Under the pieces are notes generated by a model that worked only from the letters and a program-made list of their open reading frames with translations, had not been told where the DNA came from and ran no database searches. The translations under genes were made by a program, and so were the position numbers. Positions 7,926-16,496 of a stretch of DNA of 64,000 nt are shown one piece after another. Position 1 is the first letter of the stretch. Every line of letters begins with the position of its first letter. The stretch is taken from positions 1 to 64,000 of the forward strand of contig CAJUAK010000007.1 of the NCBI GenBank assembly GCA_910584385.1. The letters run 5' to 3'. Source of the stretch: an uncultured Alphaproteobacteria bacterium (GTDB taxonomy: Bacteria > Pseudomonadota > Alphaproteobacteria > RF32 > CAG-239).

Positions 7926-9350
7926 TTAAAGGGAGGCTATTGCCGACTTAATCCGGCGGAGCGTTTCTTCTTTGCCTAAGATAACGGCAATTTCCGTCGC
8001 GCCGCCCGGTGTTGTCTCTTTGCCTGACAAAGCAATCCGGCAAGGATAAAGAATCTGGCCGTTTTTAACCCCTAGCTTTTCTGCCAAAGCTTTTAATGAT
8101 TCAAACAAAGCCTCGTTGGTCCAAATATCTTGGGCAGACAGGGTTTCAAGAATTTCCGGCAGGTTTGCTTTAGCAACATCCGTATCCGTTTTCATTTTCT
8201 TGTTTACGTAAAGGCTGTTATCAAAAGCAGGCAGGCTCTTAATAAAGTCTGTTTCGCGTTCAATATCCGCCAAGGTTTCAATGCGCGGCTGCAGCGTTTT
8301 GCTTAATGCTTCCAAATTTACATATGCTGGCATTTTTACATAATAGGGCAATGCCAATTTATGAAATTCTTCGAACGGCAGCGCACGGATATAACAGCCA
8401 TTCATCCAGGTCAGTTTTGTAATGTCAAAAATCGCCGGAGAACGGTTCAAACGCTCAACAGAGAACACCTGTTTCAACTCATCCAGAGAAAAGATTTCCT
8501 GTTCCGTTCCCGGGTTCCATCCTAAAAGCGCAATATAGTTCAAAATGGCTTCCGGCAAATAGCCTTTGGCGACCAAATCCTGAAAAGACGCATCGCCGTT
8601 TCTTTTGGATAATTTATGCTGGGCATCTTTCATAACTTGCGGCACATGGACGTAATGCGGATGCTCCCAGCCAAAAGTCTCGTATATCAAATTATATTTT
8701 GGCGTGGATGAAATATATTCGTTGCCGCGAACAACATGGCTGATTTCCATTAAATGGTCATCAACAACATTTGCAAAGTTGTAAGTCGGAAAACCGTCTG
8801 ATTTTAATAAGACGCCTTCATCCAACTCATCATAATCGATTTCAATATCCCCATAAACCTCATCATGATATTTTGATTTTCCGGTTTTATTGATTGTTTG
8901 GCGGATAACATAAGGTTCTCCGGCGGCAACCCTTGCCTTTGCCTCTTCCAGAGACAGCCTTTTGCAGGGGTCCTTAAACTTGATGTTTTGTTCTTCGTCT
9001 TTTTGTTCATCTGCCTCATTTTTTGAACAGAAGCAATAATGGGCACCGCCAAGCTCAACCAGCTTATGGGCATATTCGGCATAAAGCGGCTTGCGTTCGG
9101 ATTGCACATAAGGTCCAAAATTTCCACCGATATCCGGCCCTTCATCCCAGTTCATCCCAACGGTTTTCAACGTGTTGTAAATGATGTCAGTTGCGCCTTC
9201 AACATACCTTTTCTGGTCTGTATCTTCAATACGGAGCAGGAAATCACCGCCTTGGGATTTGGCAATCAAATATTCATAAAGGGCCGTGCGAAGGTTTCCG
9301 ATGTGCATATAGCCTGTCGGGCTGGGTGCAAAACGTGTGCGTGTTTTCAT
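7926..9350 (-). CDS. gltX: Glutamyl-tRNA synthetase
   Basis: Class I synthetase for glutamate. The 474 residues include HIGN (a HIGH variant) at 16-19 after FAPSPTGYM, an RIEDTD motif near 40-45, and KLSKR at 246-250. A CFC...C cluster near residues 106-129 may bind zinc. The C-terminal helical anticodon-binding domain is present. The discriminating or non-discriminating type cannot be told by eye. It is transcribed alone. The start has AGGA about 12 nt upstream. Confidence 0.96.
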   Translation of the reverse strand: MKTRTRFAPSPTGYMHIGNLRTALYEYLIAKSQGGDFLLRIEDTDQKRYVEGATDIIYNTLKTVGMNWDEGPDIGGNFGPYVQSERKPLYAEYAHKLVELGGAHYCFCSKNEADEQKDEEQNIKFKDPCKRLSLEEAKARVAAGEPYVIRQTINKTGKSKYHDEVYGDIEIDYDELDEGVLLKSDGFPTYNFANVVDDHLMEISHVVRGNEYISSTPKYNLIYETFGWEHPHYVHVPQVMKDAQHKLSKRNGDASFQDLVAKGYLPEAILNYIALLGWNPGTEQEIFSLDELKQVFSVERLNRSPAIFDITKLTWMNGCYIRALPFEEFHKLALPYYVKMPAYVNLEALSKTLQPRIETLADIERETDFIKSLPAFDNSLYVNKKMKTDTDVAKANLPEILETLSAQDIWTNEALFESLKALAEKLGVKNGQILYPCRIALSGKETTPGGATEIAVILGKEETLRRIKSAIASL

Positions 9351-9442
9351 TTCTTTTTATTCCTGTTTGAAAAATAAATTTTGTTTTTTGAAAGCATAGC
9401 GCAAAAAAATATTTTCTCAAGCAATTTATGTTTTTGCGCAAC

Positions 9443-9472
9443 AAAAAAGCCCGGAAACACCCGGGCTTTTTT
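9443..9472. terminator. Terminator after first pilin gene
   Basis: AAAAAAGCCCGG/CCGGGCTTTTTT hairpin, downstream of the minus-strand pilin gene. Confidence 0.8.
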
Positions 9473-9486
9473 AAGAAAAATTCAAA

Positions 9487-10074
9487 TCAATAGAAGTGCC
9501 ATACAATGGTCGTTAATTTGTTCTCTGACTTATTGCATGAAGCATAGGCATTGGCCAGGGCAACAGGCATGTCGGCTACGCCATATTCATCGCTGCCGAC
9601 AGTAACTTTGTCCAAACCACCGGTACCCCAGTCGGCTGTTGCCAACTGAATGCAGGATTCTTCATTCAGGCCCTGATATTCGATTTTAAAGCCGGCAGCT
9701 TCAATGCCATTATAAGTTTCTGCCGCCAGGATCAATTTACCGCCGAAAGCATTCATTAAACCGCCACTTCCCGTAATCTGTGAAAATTTGCTGGCATACA
9801 TATCTCTGGAGGCAATGGAATATTGTGCAGCTGTTTGGTTATTCAGCCCTGTATAGTTAGACATTGTGGAGTAAGCTGTACGAATATTTGCAATCAACAA
9901 AGAAAGCTGGTCCATGGCTTTGGAGGCTTTATATTTGGCCATTGCTTTAGAATAGCCGGAAATACCGCCAACTGACAAAACACCGATAATCGCCAACACA
10001 CCCAACATTTCAACCATGGAACGTCCGGACTGGTTTTCTTTTGCCCTATAAAAAAGGGACGTATTAATATTCAT
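9487..10074 (-). CDS. Type IV prepilin, PilS-like (copy 1)
   Basis: A 195-residue prepilin. A 17-residue basic/polar leader ends in SG before RSMVEML, fitting prepilin peptidase cleavage with the conserved Glu at +5. The hydrophobic spine (LGVLAIIGVLSVGGI) follows. The globular domain resembles the PilS/type IVb pilin family, with Cys in ESCIQLA and YASC placed to form the C-terminal disulfide loop, and ends in IVWHFY. AGGAGG precedes the ATG. It is one of three paralogs here. No assembly ATPase, platform protein or prepilin peptidase lies in the window. Confidence 0.85.
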   Translation of the reverse strand: MNINTSLFYRAKENQSGRSMVEMLGVLAIIGVLSVGGISGYSKAMAKYKASKAMDQLSLLIANIRTAYSTMSNYTGLNNQTAAQYSIASRDMYASKFSQITGSGGLMNAFGGKLILAAETYNGIEAAGFKIEYQGLNEESCIQLATADWGTGGLDKVTVGSDEYGVADMPVALANAYASCNKSENKLTTIVWHFY

Positions 10075-10180
10075 TCATACCTCCTAAAAACCTGAATTTG
10101 CCTCTATACTATTCTTTATAGATTAAATTTTAATTAATATATGCAATATTTTTATAAATAATGCAACATCATATAAACAG

Positions 10181-10196
10181 AAAAACACAGTTTTTT
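10181..10196 (-). terminator. Weak hairpin after second pilin gene
   Basis: AAAAAC/GTTTTT stem between the second and first pilin genes. It could allow partial read-through or act as a weak terminator. Confidence 0.3.
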
Positions 10197-10218
10197 AAGA
10201 ATTAGCAAAAGTTTCTGA

Positions 10219-10842
10219 TTAGTAGAAATACCAGACGATAGATTTGCTGTTGCCGGCTGTTGTGCCGCAGGCCAGATAAGCATTTGCCAGAGATACCGGC
10301 ATGTCAGCCACAAGGAATGTTCCCGAGCCGTCTGACGGTCCCGATTTAGTCGTCGGAGTTGCCTCCCCGGATGATAAATCAACAGCGCTGCTGCTGACTT
10401 TTACGGCCGCCAAACCACCGGTACCCCAGTCAGCTGTTGCCAACTGGACGCAGGCTTCATCGTTCAAACCATTATAAGCAATAGCAAACCCTGCCGAAGT
10501 AATATCATTATAAGTTGTCGAAACAATCTCCAGCTTGCCGCCAAAGGCGTTAACCAAAGCGGAGGAATGTCCGGTCTGGTACATATCGCGGGATGCAATC
10601 GCATATTTACGCGCGGTATCATCGCCCAAACCATCATAATTTGACATTGTGGAATAAGCGGTGCGGATGTTTGCAATTAACAAGGACAGCTGATCCATGG
10701 CTTTGGAGGCCTTATACTTAGCCATCGCTTTAGAATAGCCGGCAATACCACCCACAGACAGCACGCCGATAATAGCCAAAACGCCCAACATTTCAACCAT
10801 GGAACGTCCGGATTGGTTTTCTTTAAATTCTTTAAACATCAT
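10219..10842 (-). CDS. Type IV prepilin, PilS-like (copy 2)
   Basis: About 207 residues; leader MMFKEFKENQSG is followed by RSMVEML and a spine nearly identical to copies 1 and 3. ATG 10842 is chosen over a GTG three codons earlier because AAAGG sits 8 nt upstream of it. The C-terminal domain has an insertion of about 20 Ser/Thr/Gly residues (SSSAVDLSSGE...) absent from copy 1. It retains the ACVQLA and LACG cysteines and ends in IVWYFY. Closest to copy 3, from which it is divergently transcribed. Confidence 0.85.
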   Translation of the reverse strand: MMFKEFKENQSGRSMVEMLGVLAIIGVLSVGGIAGYSKAMAKYKASKAMDQLSLLIANIRTAYSTMSNYDGLGDDTARKYAIASRDMYQTGHSSALVNAFGGKLEIVSTTYNDITSAGFAIAYNGLNDEACVQLATADWGTGGLAAVKVSSSAVDLSSGEATPTTKSGPSDGSGTFLVADMPVSLANAYLACGTTAGNSKSIVWYFY

Positions 10843-10933
10843 TTGCGCCACCTTTGCATGAGTAATATTAACTATTTTAGTGTAAAGGAAATTACTTTAA
10901 TTTTCAGTTAACAAAAAGCAAAACTAACTAAAG

Positions 10934-10949
10934 TTATAGCCGGTTATAA
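10934..10949. promoter_or_regulatory. Candidate operator between divergent pilin genes
   Basis: Near-palindrome TTATAGCCGGTTATAA (one mismatched pair) flanked by two copies of ACTAAAGT (near 10927 and 10959). It lies in the roughly 200-bp region between divergent pilin copies 2 and 3. A shared regulator is inferred, not shown. Confidence 0.35.
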
Positions 10950-11038
10950 CTAAATTTTACTAAAGTCAGGATTAAAACCCTCCTTTTTTTTTGCTATCCT
11001 TAAGATATGAGGAAAACAAATATTTCAGGAGATGTGTC

Positions 11039-11641
11039 ATGAGAAACTTTAATCAAACAGAACAGAGCGGACGTTCGATGGTTGAAATGTTGGGCGTTTT
11101 GGCTATTATCGGCGTCCTTTCCGTCGGCGGCATTTCGGGATATTCCAAAGCGATGGCTAAGTATAAGGCCTCCAAAGCCATGGATCAGCTGTCCTTGTTA
11201 ATTGCAAACATCCGTACCGCTTACTCCACAATGTCTAACTATAGCGGTTTAACAGACGAAACAGCACGCCAATATGCGATTGCATCCCGCGATATGTACC
11301 AAACCGGAAACTCCACAGCCTTGGTTAACGCCTTTGGCGGCAAATTGGAAATTAAATCCACAAAATATAATGGTATTGCTGATGCCGGATTTGCCATCGC
11401 CTACAGCGGCTTAAACGATGAAGCCTGCATCCAGCTGGCAACAGCCGACTGGGGTACCGGCGGTTTGGCAACTGTAAAAGTCAGCACGACAGAAGCCAGT
11501 ATTGCGTCTGAAACGCCGGCCGGAACCGGCAGCGATGGCCTCTTTGGCGTAGCTGACATGCCTGTATCTTTGGCAAACGCTTACACAGCTTGCGGCTCAA
11601 CACCGGGAAATACAAAATCTATCGTTTGGTACTTCTACTAA
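11039..11641 (+). CDS. Type IV prepilin, PilS-like (copy 3)
   Basis: A 200-residue prepilin with leader MRNFNQTEQSG before RSMVEML. The ATG at 11039 has AGGAG 8 nt upstream; in-frame codons further upstream lack a ribosome site. The hydrophobic spine, central domain and ACIQLATADWGTGG/TACG cysteines match copy 2 closely, and it also ends in IVWYFY. The first about 70 mature residues are almost invariant among the copies, though their DNA differs at many synonymous sites. It has its own terminator. Confidence 0.85.
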   Translation: MRNFNQTEQSGRSMVEMLGVLAIIGVLSVGGISGYSKAMAKYKASKAMDQLSLLIANIRTAYSTMSNYSGLTDETARQYAIASRDMYQTGNSTALVNAFGGKLEIKSTKYNGIADAGFAIAYSGLNDEACIQLATADWGTGGLATVKVSTTEASIASETPAGTGSDGLFGVADMPVSLANAYTACGSTPGNTKSIVWYFY

Positions 11642-11660
11642 GATACGGCTGATACATCTC

Positions 11661-11699
11661 AAAAAAATAATCGCCCTGTTTTCGGGCGATTATTTTTTT
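11661..11699. terminator. Bidirectional terminator, pilin copy 3 / recN
   Basis: AATAATCGCCC/GGGCGATTATT stem of 11 bp with flanking A- and T-runs. It overlaps the 3' end of minus-strand recN. Confidence 0.85.
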
Positions 11700-13354
11700 A
11701 ACAGCTCTTTGGCCGCGGCTCTGGCCGCATCGGTTATGGTTTCTCCGGCAAGCATACGGGCAATCTCTTCTGAAACCTCGGCGGTTTCCAATTCCCGCAC
11801 GGAAGTTGTCGTTATGTTTTCAACCGTGCGTTTTTCCACTTTAAAATGGTGTTTTCCCCGTGAAGCGACCTGCGGCGAATGGGTTACAACCAAAATCTGC
11901 ACCTGCTGCGCCAAACGGGCAAGCCTTTCGCCCACCGCCTGAGCCGTGGCGCCGCCAATGCCGGCGTCTATCTCATCAAAAACCATTGTCGAAACATTTC
12001 CGGTTGCGGCAAGATTAACCTTTAATGCCAGCATAAAACGCGAAAGCTCGCCGCCGGATGCAATTTTATTTAACGGGCCTTGCGGCGAATTCGGATTGGT
12101 GGCTACCGTAAAGGCCACGCTGTCGCTGCCGGAAGCTCCCCAACTGTTCTCGCCTCCGGGCTCCACAAATGTTTCAAACCGCGCCTTTTCCATTTTTAAA
12201 GGCGGAAGTTCTTGCATAATCAGGGCATCTAATTTTTTTGCAGCTTCCCGGCGCACGGTGCTAAGCCGGTTGGCGGCATTTATATATGCCAGCCGTTTTT
12301 GCTGTTCTTCCCGCCGCAGGTTTTCCAAATTTTCCCCGCCATATTCTATCTTATCCAGCCGGGTTTTAAATTCTTCCCGCATTTGGCAAAGCTCATCCAC
12401 ATTGCAACGGTGCTTTCTGGCCAAATCCTTTAACAAAAAAAGCCTGCTTTCAATATTATCCAACTGGTTGTCATCGGCATTCAGGTTTTGAGACGCCTCT
12501 TCAATTTGAGACAAGGCCTCATTGCAATCTATCAAGGCTTGCTCCAGCATATTCATGATTTCATCATATCGCCCGTCAACATGGGAATTCGCTTTATCAA
12601 TTGCAGATTGCGCCTTGCGCAGCGCTCCTGAAACATCGCTTCCCTGGGTGAGGCTTTTATATGCGCAGCTTAGATTTTCTATAATCTTTTCAGCATTCAT
12701 CAGCTCTTGGCGTTTTTGCGCCAGAACCTCGGCTTCTCCGTCTTGGATATCGGCTTGTTCCAATTCTTTCAGCCAATGGCGCAAGTTGTCCTCATCACTC
12801 TGCGCCTCTGCCATAGCAGATTCTGTTTCTTCCCTTTCTTTACGGATTTTTTTATAATCTTCCCATGCCTGCCGCACAGCATTTAGCACATCGGGATAAT
12901 TTCCAAAAGCATCCAGAATATCTCTGTGATTAGCCGGATTAAGCAACCCCTGGTTATCAAACTGCCCATGGACTTCCACCAGGTTGGCGCCGATTTCCTT
13001 CAACAGGCGGGCACTTACCGGCTGGTCGTTTACAAAAATCTTTCCTTTGCCGCTGCGGTCTAAACTGCGCTTGATTTGCAAAGAATCTTCCACATCCAGA
13101 TCATTTTCCGCCAAAAGCGCTGCCAAAGGGCTTCCTTTGCCGGGCAAATCAAATTCCGCAGAAACGCTTAATTTTTCCGCGCCGCTGCGAATGAGCCCCG
13201 TTTCAGCGCGCGCGCCAAGAATCAGCCCGAGAGAATCCAACAGGATAGACTTTCCGGCTCCGGTTTCTCCGGTCATGACGCTCAGGCCGGAATTGAAATC
13301 AATATCCAGTTTGTCAATCAACACCACATTGCGGATGGATAATGACTGCAGCAT
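11690..13354 (-). CDS. recN: DNA repair ATPase RecN
   Basis: SMC-like ATPase acting in double-strand break repair. At 554 residues it is full length. Walker A GETGAGKS is at residues 29-36, a long coiled-coil region spans roughly 150-370, and the C-terminal ABC-type lobe carries SGGELSRFMLALK and VFDEIDAGIGG (Walker B). AGGAC lies upstream of the ATG. It starts 10 bp after bamD, so it is the distal gene of rnpB-lpxC-bamD-recN. A LexA site is not visible ahead of it. Confidence 0.97.
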   Translation of the reverse strand: MLQSLSIRNVVLIDKLDIDFNSGLSVMTGETGAGKSILLDSLGLILGARAETGLIRSGAEKLSVSAEFDLPGKGSPLAALLAENDLDVEDSLQIKRSLDRSGKGKIFVNDQPVSARLLKEIGANLVEVHGQFDNQGLLNPANHRDILDAFGNYPDVLNAVRQAWEDYKKIRKEREETESAMAEAQSDEDNLRHWLKELEQADIQDGEAEVLAQKRQELMNAEKIIENLSCAYKSLTQGSDVSGALRKAQSAIDKANSHVDGRYDEIMNMLEQALIDCNEALSQIEEASQNLNADDNQLDNIESRLFLLKDLARKHRCNVDELCQMREEFKTRLDKIEYGGENLENLRREEQQKRLAYINAANRLSTVRREAAKKLDALIMQELPPLKMEKARFETFVEPGGENSWGASGSDSVAFTVATNPNSPQGPLNKIASGGELSRFMLALKVNLAATGNVSTMVFDEIDAGIGGATAQAVGERLARLAQQVQILVVTHSPQVASRGKHHFKVEKRTVENITTTSVRELETAEVSEEIARMLAGETITDAARAAAKELLKK

Positions 13355-13363
13355 TTATAAGTC

Positions 13364-14089
13364 CTAGTAAAGAGCCTGCGCTTGTTTATACCATTTGCTC
13401 TTGGGGTAGTTATATCCCAATACCCGGATGGCGTCCTGAGCTTCTTTCGTCAGCCCCAGCGCCTTATATATCTCAGCCTGGCGGTAAAGCGCCTCTTCAA
13501 TATGCGAGGTGGTCTGGTAATTGTTAACCACGGTTGAAAAACGGTTCAGGGAAGAAAGATAATTTTTCTGTTTCAGGTAAAATCTTCCAACCTCCATTTC
13601 TTTTCCGGCCAGGTGGTCTTTTACCAACCCCATCTTTAACTCTGCATCCACGGCATATTGCGTCTCCGGAAAACGGACAATAACCTGATTCAGCGCGTCT
13701 AAAGCTTTTTCCGTATTGCCCTGGTCTTTTTCGACACCGCTTATCTGGTTATAATAGCACAAGGCCTTCAGATAATAGGCATAGGCAATATCTTTGTTGC
13801 CGGGATGAAATTTAATAAAACGGTCTAAGCTGATAACCGCATCATCATATTTTTCATCACGGTAATAAGCATAGGCCCCCATTAATTTGGCTTTTGTCGC
13901 CCATTTGGAATAAGGATGTTCGAGTTCCAATTTTTCAAAAGTTTCGGCTGACCGCTGGTATGAAGTCTTTTCTAAAAGCTCATAGCCTTCATTATAAAGC
14001 TCTTCTGCTGTTTCCGGCTGCTTTTCCGGCGTGGAAGAACAGGCTGAAACAAGTGCCAAGGTCAAAAACAAGCTTAAAAATTTTTTCAT
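13364..14089 (-). CDS. bamD: Outer membrane assembly lipoprotein BamD
   Basis: Lipoprotein of the BAM complex, which inserts beta-barrel proteins into the outer membrane. Signal peptide with lipobox VSA-Cys17 is followed by five TPR-like repeats (about residues 27-240). The 241-residue length is normal. Its ATG overlaps the lpxC stop by 4 nt (ATGA), implying translational coupling. Grouping with lpxC links lipid A synthesis with outer membrane protein assembly. Confidence 0.95.
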   Translation of the reverse strand: MKKFLSLFLTLALVSACSSTPEKQPETAEELYNEGYELLEKTSYQRSAETFEKLELEHPYSKWATKAKLMGAYAYYRDEKYDDAVISLDRFIKFHPGNKDIAYAYYLKALCYYNQISGVEKDQGNTEKALDALNQVIVRFPETQYAVDAELKMGLVKDHLAGKEMEVGRFYLKQKNYLSSLNRFSTVVNNYQTTSHIEEALYRQAEIYKALGLTKEAQDAIRVLGYNYPKSKWYKQAQALY

Positions 14090-14943
14090 TGTTCATCCTC
14101 TATTTGATAATTTGCGTTGTCCGAAAATAATAATTTTAAAAGTTCATTGGTATGGTAATGCCCGGTGCGCACGGCATCCAACCTTCCGTTTATCCGGTAT
14201 CCGGACGTATATAAATCGCCTACCGCATCCAATACTTTATGATTCACACATTCATTTTTCACCCGGAAGCCGCCCTCATTCAAAATGGAATTTCCATCAA
14301 GGACCACAGCATTCTCCAGGCTTCCACCTTTTATTAAGCCTACGGATTTTAAATAATCCACCTGATATTTTTCACAAAAAGTCCGGCAGGGCGCGATATC
14401 TTTTTCAAAAATTTCCGGTGTTATGGCATTTTCAAATTCTTGATGCCCGACAATTTCAGAAGGGAAATCTATCGCAAAACGGACCTGCAGGCTATCTGCG
14501 GGAGAAAGCGTTACCCTATTTCCTTTTTCATCCTGGAAGGAAACTTCTTTTAAGACTTTTAAAATCCGCCTGGGCGCATTTTGGATTTTTTTATCCGCTT
14601 TTTTCAAAAGCTCATAAAAAATGCAGCCGCTGCCGTCCATAATCGGAATCTCCTGGTTATCCACTTCTATGCGGGCATTATCAATGCCTGCCGCATAGAG
14701 CGCTCCCATTAAGTGTTCAATAGTAGAAACCAGATTTCCTTTTTCATCTCCCAAACAAGAGCAATTGCGCGTATCGACAATTTTTGAATAAAGCCCTGGG
14801 ATTCCAGGCTTGCCGGCGATGTCCGACCTAAAAAAAACAATACCTGCATCCTCTTCTGCCGGCAAAATGTTCAGGTTTACCCTAACGCCGGAATGTAAGC
14901 CAATGCCCTCAATATGAAGCGCTGAAGATAAAGTTTGCTGCAT
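14086..14943 (-). CDS. lpxC: UDP-3-O-acyl-N-acetylglucosamine deacetylase
   Basis: Zinc enzyme committing UDP-sugar to lipid A synthesis. Zinc ligands fit His77 (EHLMGAL), His235 and Asp239 (NHKVLDAVGD), with catalytic His262 in GHYHTN. The 285 residues are slightly short because the C-terminal tail is trimmed. AAAGGAG lies about 7 nt before the ATG. The mature 3' end of rnpB is only about 20 nt upstream with no terminator between them, so transcription probably continues from the RNase P RNA gene into lpxC. Confidence 0.96.
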   Translation of the reverse strand: MQQTLSSALHIEGIGLHSGVRVNLNILPAEEDAGIVFFRSDIAGKPGIPGLYSKIVDTRNCSCLGDEKGNLVSTIEHLMGALYAAGIDNARIEVDNQEIPIMDGSGCIFYELLKKADKKIQNAPRRILKVLKEVSFQDEKGNRVTLSPADSLQVRFAIDFPSEIVGHQEFENAITPEIFEKDIAPCRTFCEKYQVDYLKSVGLIKGGSLENAVVLDGNSILNEGGFRVKNECVNHKVLDAVGDLYTSGYRINGRLDAVRTGHYHTNELLKLLFSDNANYQIEDEQ

Positions 14944-14963
14944 TGTTTTCTCCTTTTTTCAGT

Positions 14964-15328
14964 TAAGGCAGCCTATAAGCCGGGTTTTGTATTCCGGAAA
15001 AACCGGAACGATAGCTATTCATCTTGGCCGTTTGTCGCCAAACGGCTCATTGCGGCCTACCTCTGGAGCGGAGCGGGAACGCTCCCGTAAGCTTATTGCT
15101 AAGCCCCTCCTAACTTGGCCTTGCATCAGACAGGGTTTACCTTGCCAAAACCGTTACCGGCTTTGCGGTGAGCTCTTGCCTCGCCTTTTCACCCTTACCG
15201 TAAAATACGGCGGTATATCTCTGCGGCACTTTCCCTTGGATTCCTCCAGCCAGACGTTATCTGGTGCCTTGTTCCCGTGAAGCCCGGACTTTCCTCACGA
15301 TTTCTCGCGCAGCTATCCGGCTGCCTTT
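14964..15328 (-). ncRNA. rnpB: RNase P RNA, bacterial class A
   Basis: Catalytic RNA that trims tRNA 5' leaders. On the minus strand the 5' part has GAGGAAAGTCCGGGCT (P4 5' half) and the 3' part ACAAAACCCGGCTTATAGG, both hallmark conserved segments. P1 is formed by GGCAGCC (near 15319-15325) pairing with GGCTGCC (14967-14973). Ends are set by P1 and are approximate by a few bases. A promoter lies immediately upstream (15337-15365). Confidence 0.95.
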
Positions 15329-15336
15329 GAAACAAA

Positions 15337-15365
15337 AGAATAATCTTTGTCTTCTATAATTGCAA
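15337..15365 (-). promoter_or_regulatory. Promoter of rnpB
   Basis: Minus-strand TTGCAA, 17-bp spacer, TATTCT. The predicted start is within a few bases of the RNase P RNA 5' end. Confidence 0.65.
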
Positions 15366-15444
15366 GCGCTTTATAAAAATTATGCTTGGCAGTTGCCTTT
15401 TTTTGAGATAGTTTGTGAAAAGTTTAATTTAAAAAGGAAAAAAC

Positions 15445-16359
15445 ATGACGAAAATATCTTGGCGCGCCGGAACAATGCTCGCCCCTTTGCCGCCAGCCCT
15501 TATATCTTGCGGCACAAAAGAAACACCTAACGTTATGACGGCAGCCTGGACCGGCATTATCTGCTCCGACCCCGTTATCACATATGTTTCTATCCGCCCG
15601 GAAAGGCATTCGCACAAAATTATCAGCGAAACGAAAGAATTTGTTATCAACCTGCCGACTTATTCCATTGTCCACGCTGTTGACTATTGCGGCGTACGCT
15701 CCGGCAGAGACCACGACAAATTTAAGGAAATGAAATTGACGCCGCTGGCCTCTTCCGTTATTTCCGCGCCTCAGATTGAAGAATGCCCGGTTTCTATCGA
15801 ATGCCGCGTTATCGATGTTAAGAACTTCGGTACGCATGATATGTTTACCGCTGAAGTCGTTGCCGTAAATGTCGACGACAAATTTATTAACGAAAGCGGG
15901 GCATTGGATTTGGAAAAAGCGGGAATCATCGCTTTTGCACACGGGAAATATTACACGCTCGGCCGTTGCCTGGGCAGTTTCGGCTTCTCTGTAAACAAAG
16001 CAAAAATGAATATTGCCCAGAAAATGAAAAAAGTTGAGGTTGAAGTTAAGCCGACACGGAAAAAAACAATAGAAAAGCCCATTGAAAAAAATTATGCAGG
16101 CAAGCCCTCCAGCCGTTTAAGAGAACGCCCGAAAAGAGAATCGGATGATAGCACCGGCTTCAAAAAAGACAGCCGCGGCAGCTTTAACAACAAGCGCAAT
16201 GCAGAAAGGCGGGAAGACGGCTTCGGGCGGAAGCGCCCTGCCAAAGGCGGATTTTCAGAAAGGCGCCCTTCGGAAGAAAAAGGGCGAGCCCCGTTCAAAC
16301 GCAGCGGCGGAAAACCTTTTGGCAGAAAATCCAAAGTCGGCGGCTTTAAAAAGAAATAG
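15445..16359 (+). CDS. Flavin reductase-domain protein with basic C-terminal tail
   Basis: Residues about 5-185 match the FMN-binding flavin reductase/flavoredoxin fold (DIM6/NTAB-like): TPNVMTAAWTG, SIRPERHS and FVINLP are visible. After about residue 195 comes a roughly 105-residue low-complexity tail rich in Lys, Arg, Gly, Ser and Glu, with repeats such as FKRSGGKPFGRK. Such tails are usual in RNA helicases and other RNA-binding proteins, not in flavin reductases. The reading frame is uninterrupted and keeps the local base composition, so this is a fusion or extension rather than a frameshift. AAAGGA precedes the ATG. Natural electron acceptor unknown. Confidence 0.85.
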   Translation: MTKISWRAGTMLAPLPPALISCGTKETPNVMTAAWTGIICSDPVITYVSIRPERHSHKIISETKEFVINLPTYSIVHAVDYCGVRSGRDHDKFKEMKLTPLASSVISAPQIEECPVSIECRVIDVKNFGTHDMFTAEVVAVNVDDKFINESGALDLEKAGIIAFAHGKYYTLGRCLGSFGFSVNKAKMNIAQKMKKVEVEVKPTRKKTIEKPIEKNYAGKPSSRLRERPKRESDDSTGFKKDSRGSFNNKRNAERREDGFGRKRPAKGGFSERRPSEEKGRAPFKRSGGKPFGRKSKVGGFKKK

Positions 16360-16363
16360 ATAT

Positions 16364-16496
16364 CCCCCAGTAAACTGGGGGTTCTATAGTAGCTACAAAC
16401 CTAACGGTTTGACCACGCTCGTTGGCGTGGAATGGTGTTGTTCCAACACCTTGGCATTCAGCCCCGAGTAAACTCGGGGTTTTCTGTAAGGCATTA
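16364..16496 (+). mobile_element. IS200/IS605-like palindromic mini-element
   Basis: Starting 5 bp after a stop codon, five successive hairpins occur: 16364-16381 (CCCCCAG-TAAA-CTGGGGG), 16396-16411, 16413-16430, 16434-16450 and 16462-16479 (CCCCGAG-TAAA-CTCGGGG). The outer two share the TAAA loop and a following TT(T)CT. The right end, with its TTTTCT(G/A)(T/C)AAGGC flank, recurs at 13-49 with a different stem. Hairpin-bounded ends without terminal inverted repeats or a transposase suggest a non-autonomous element moved by an IS605-type TnpA, but a structured regulatory RNA cannot be excluded. Confidence 0.45.
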
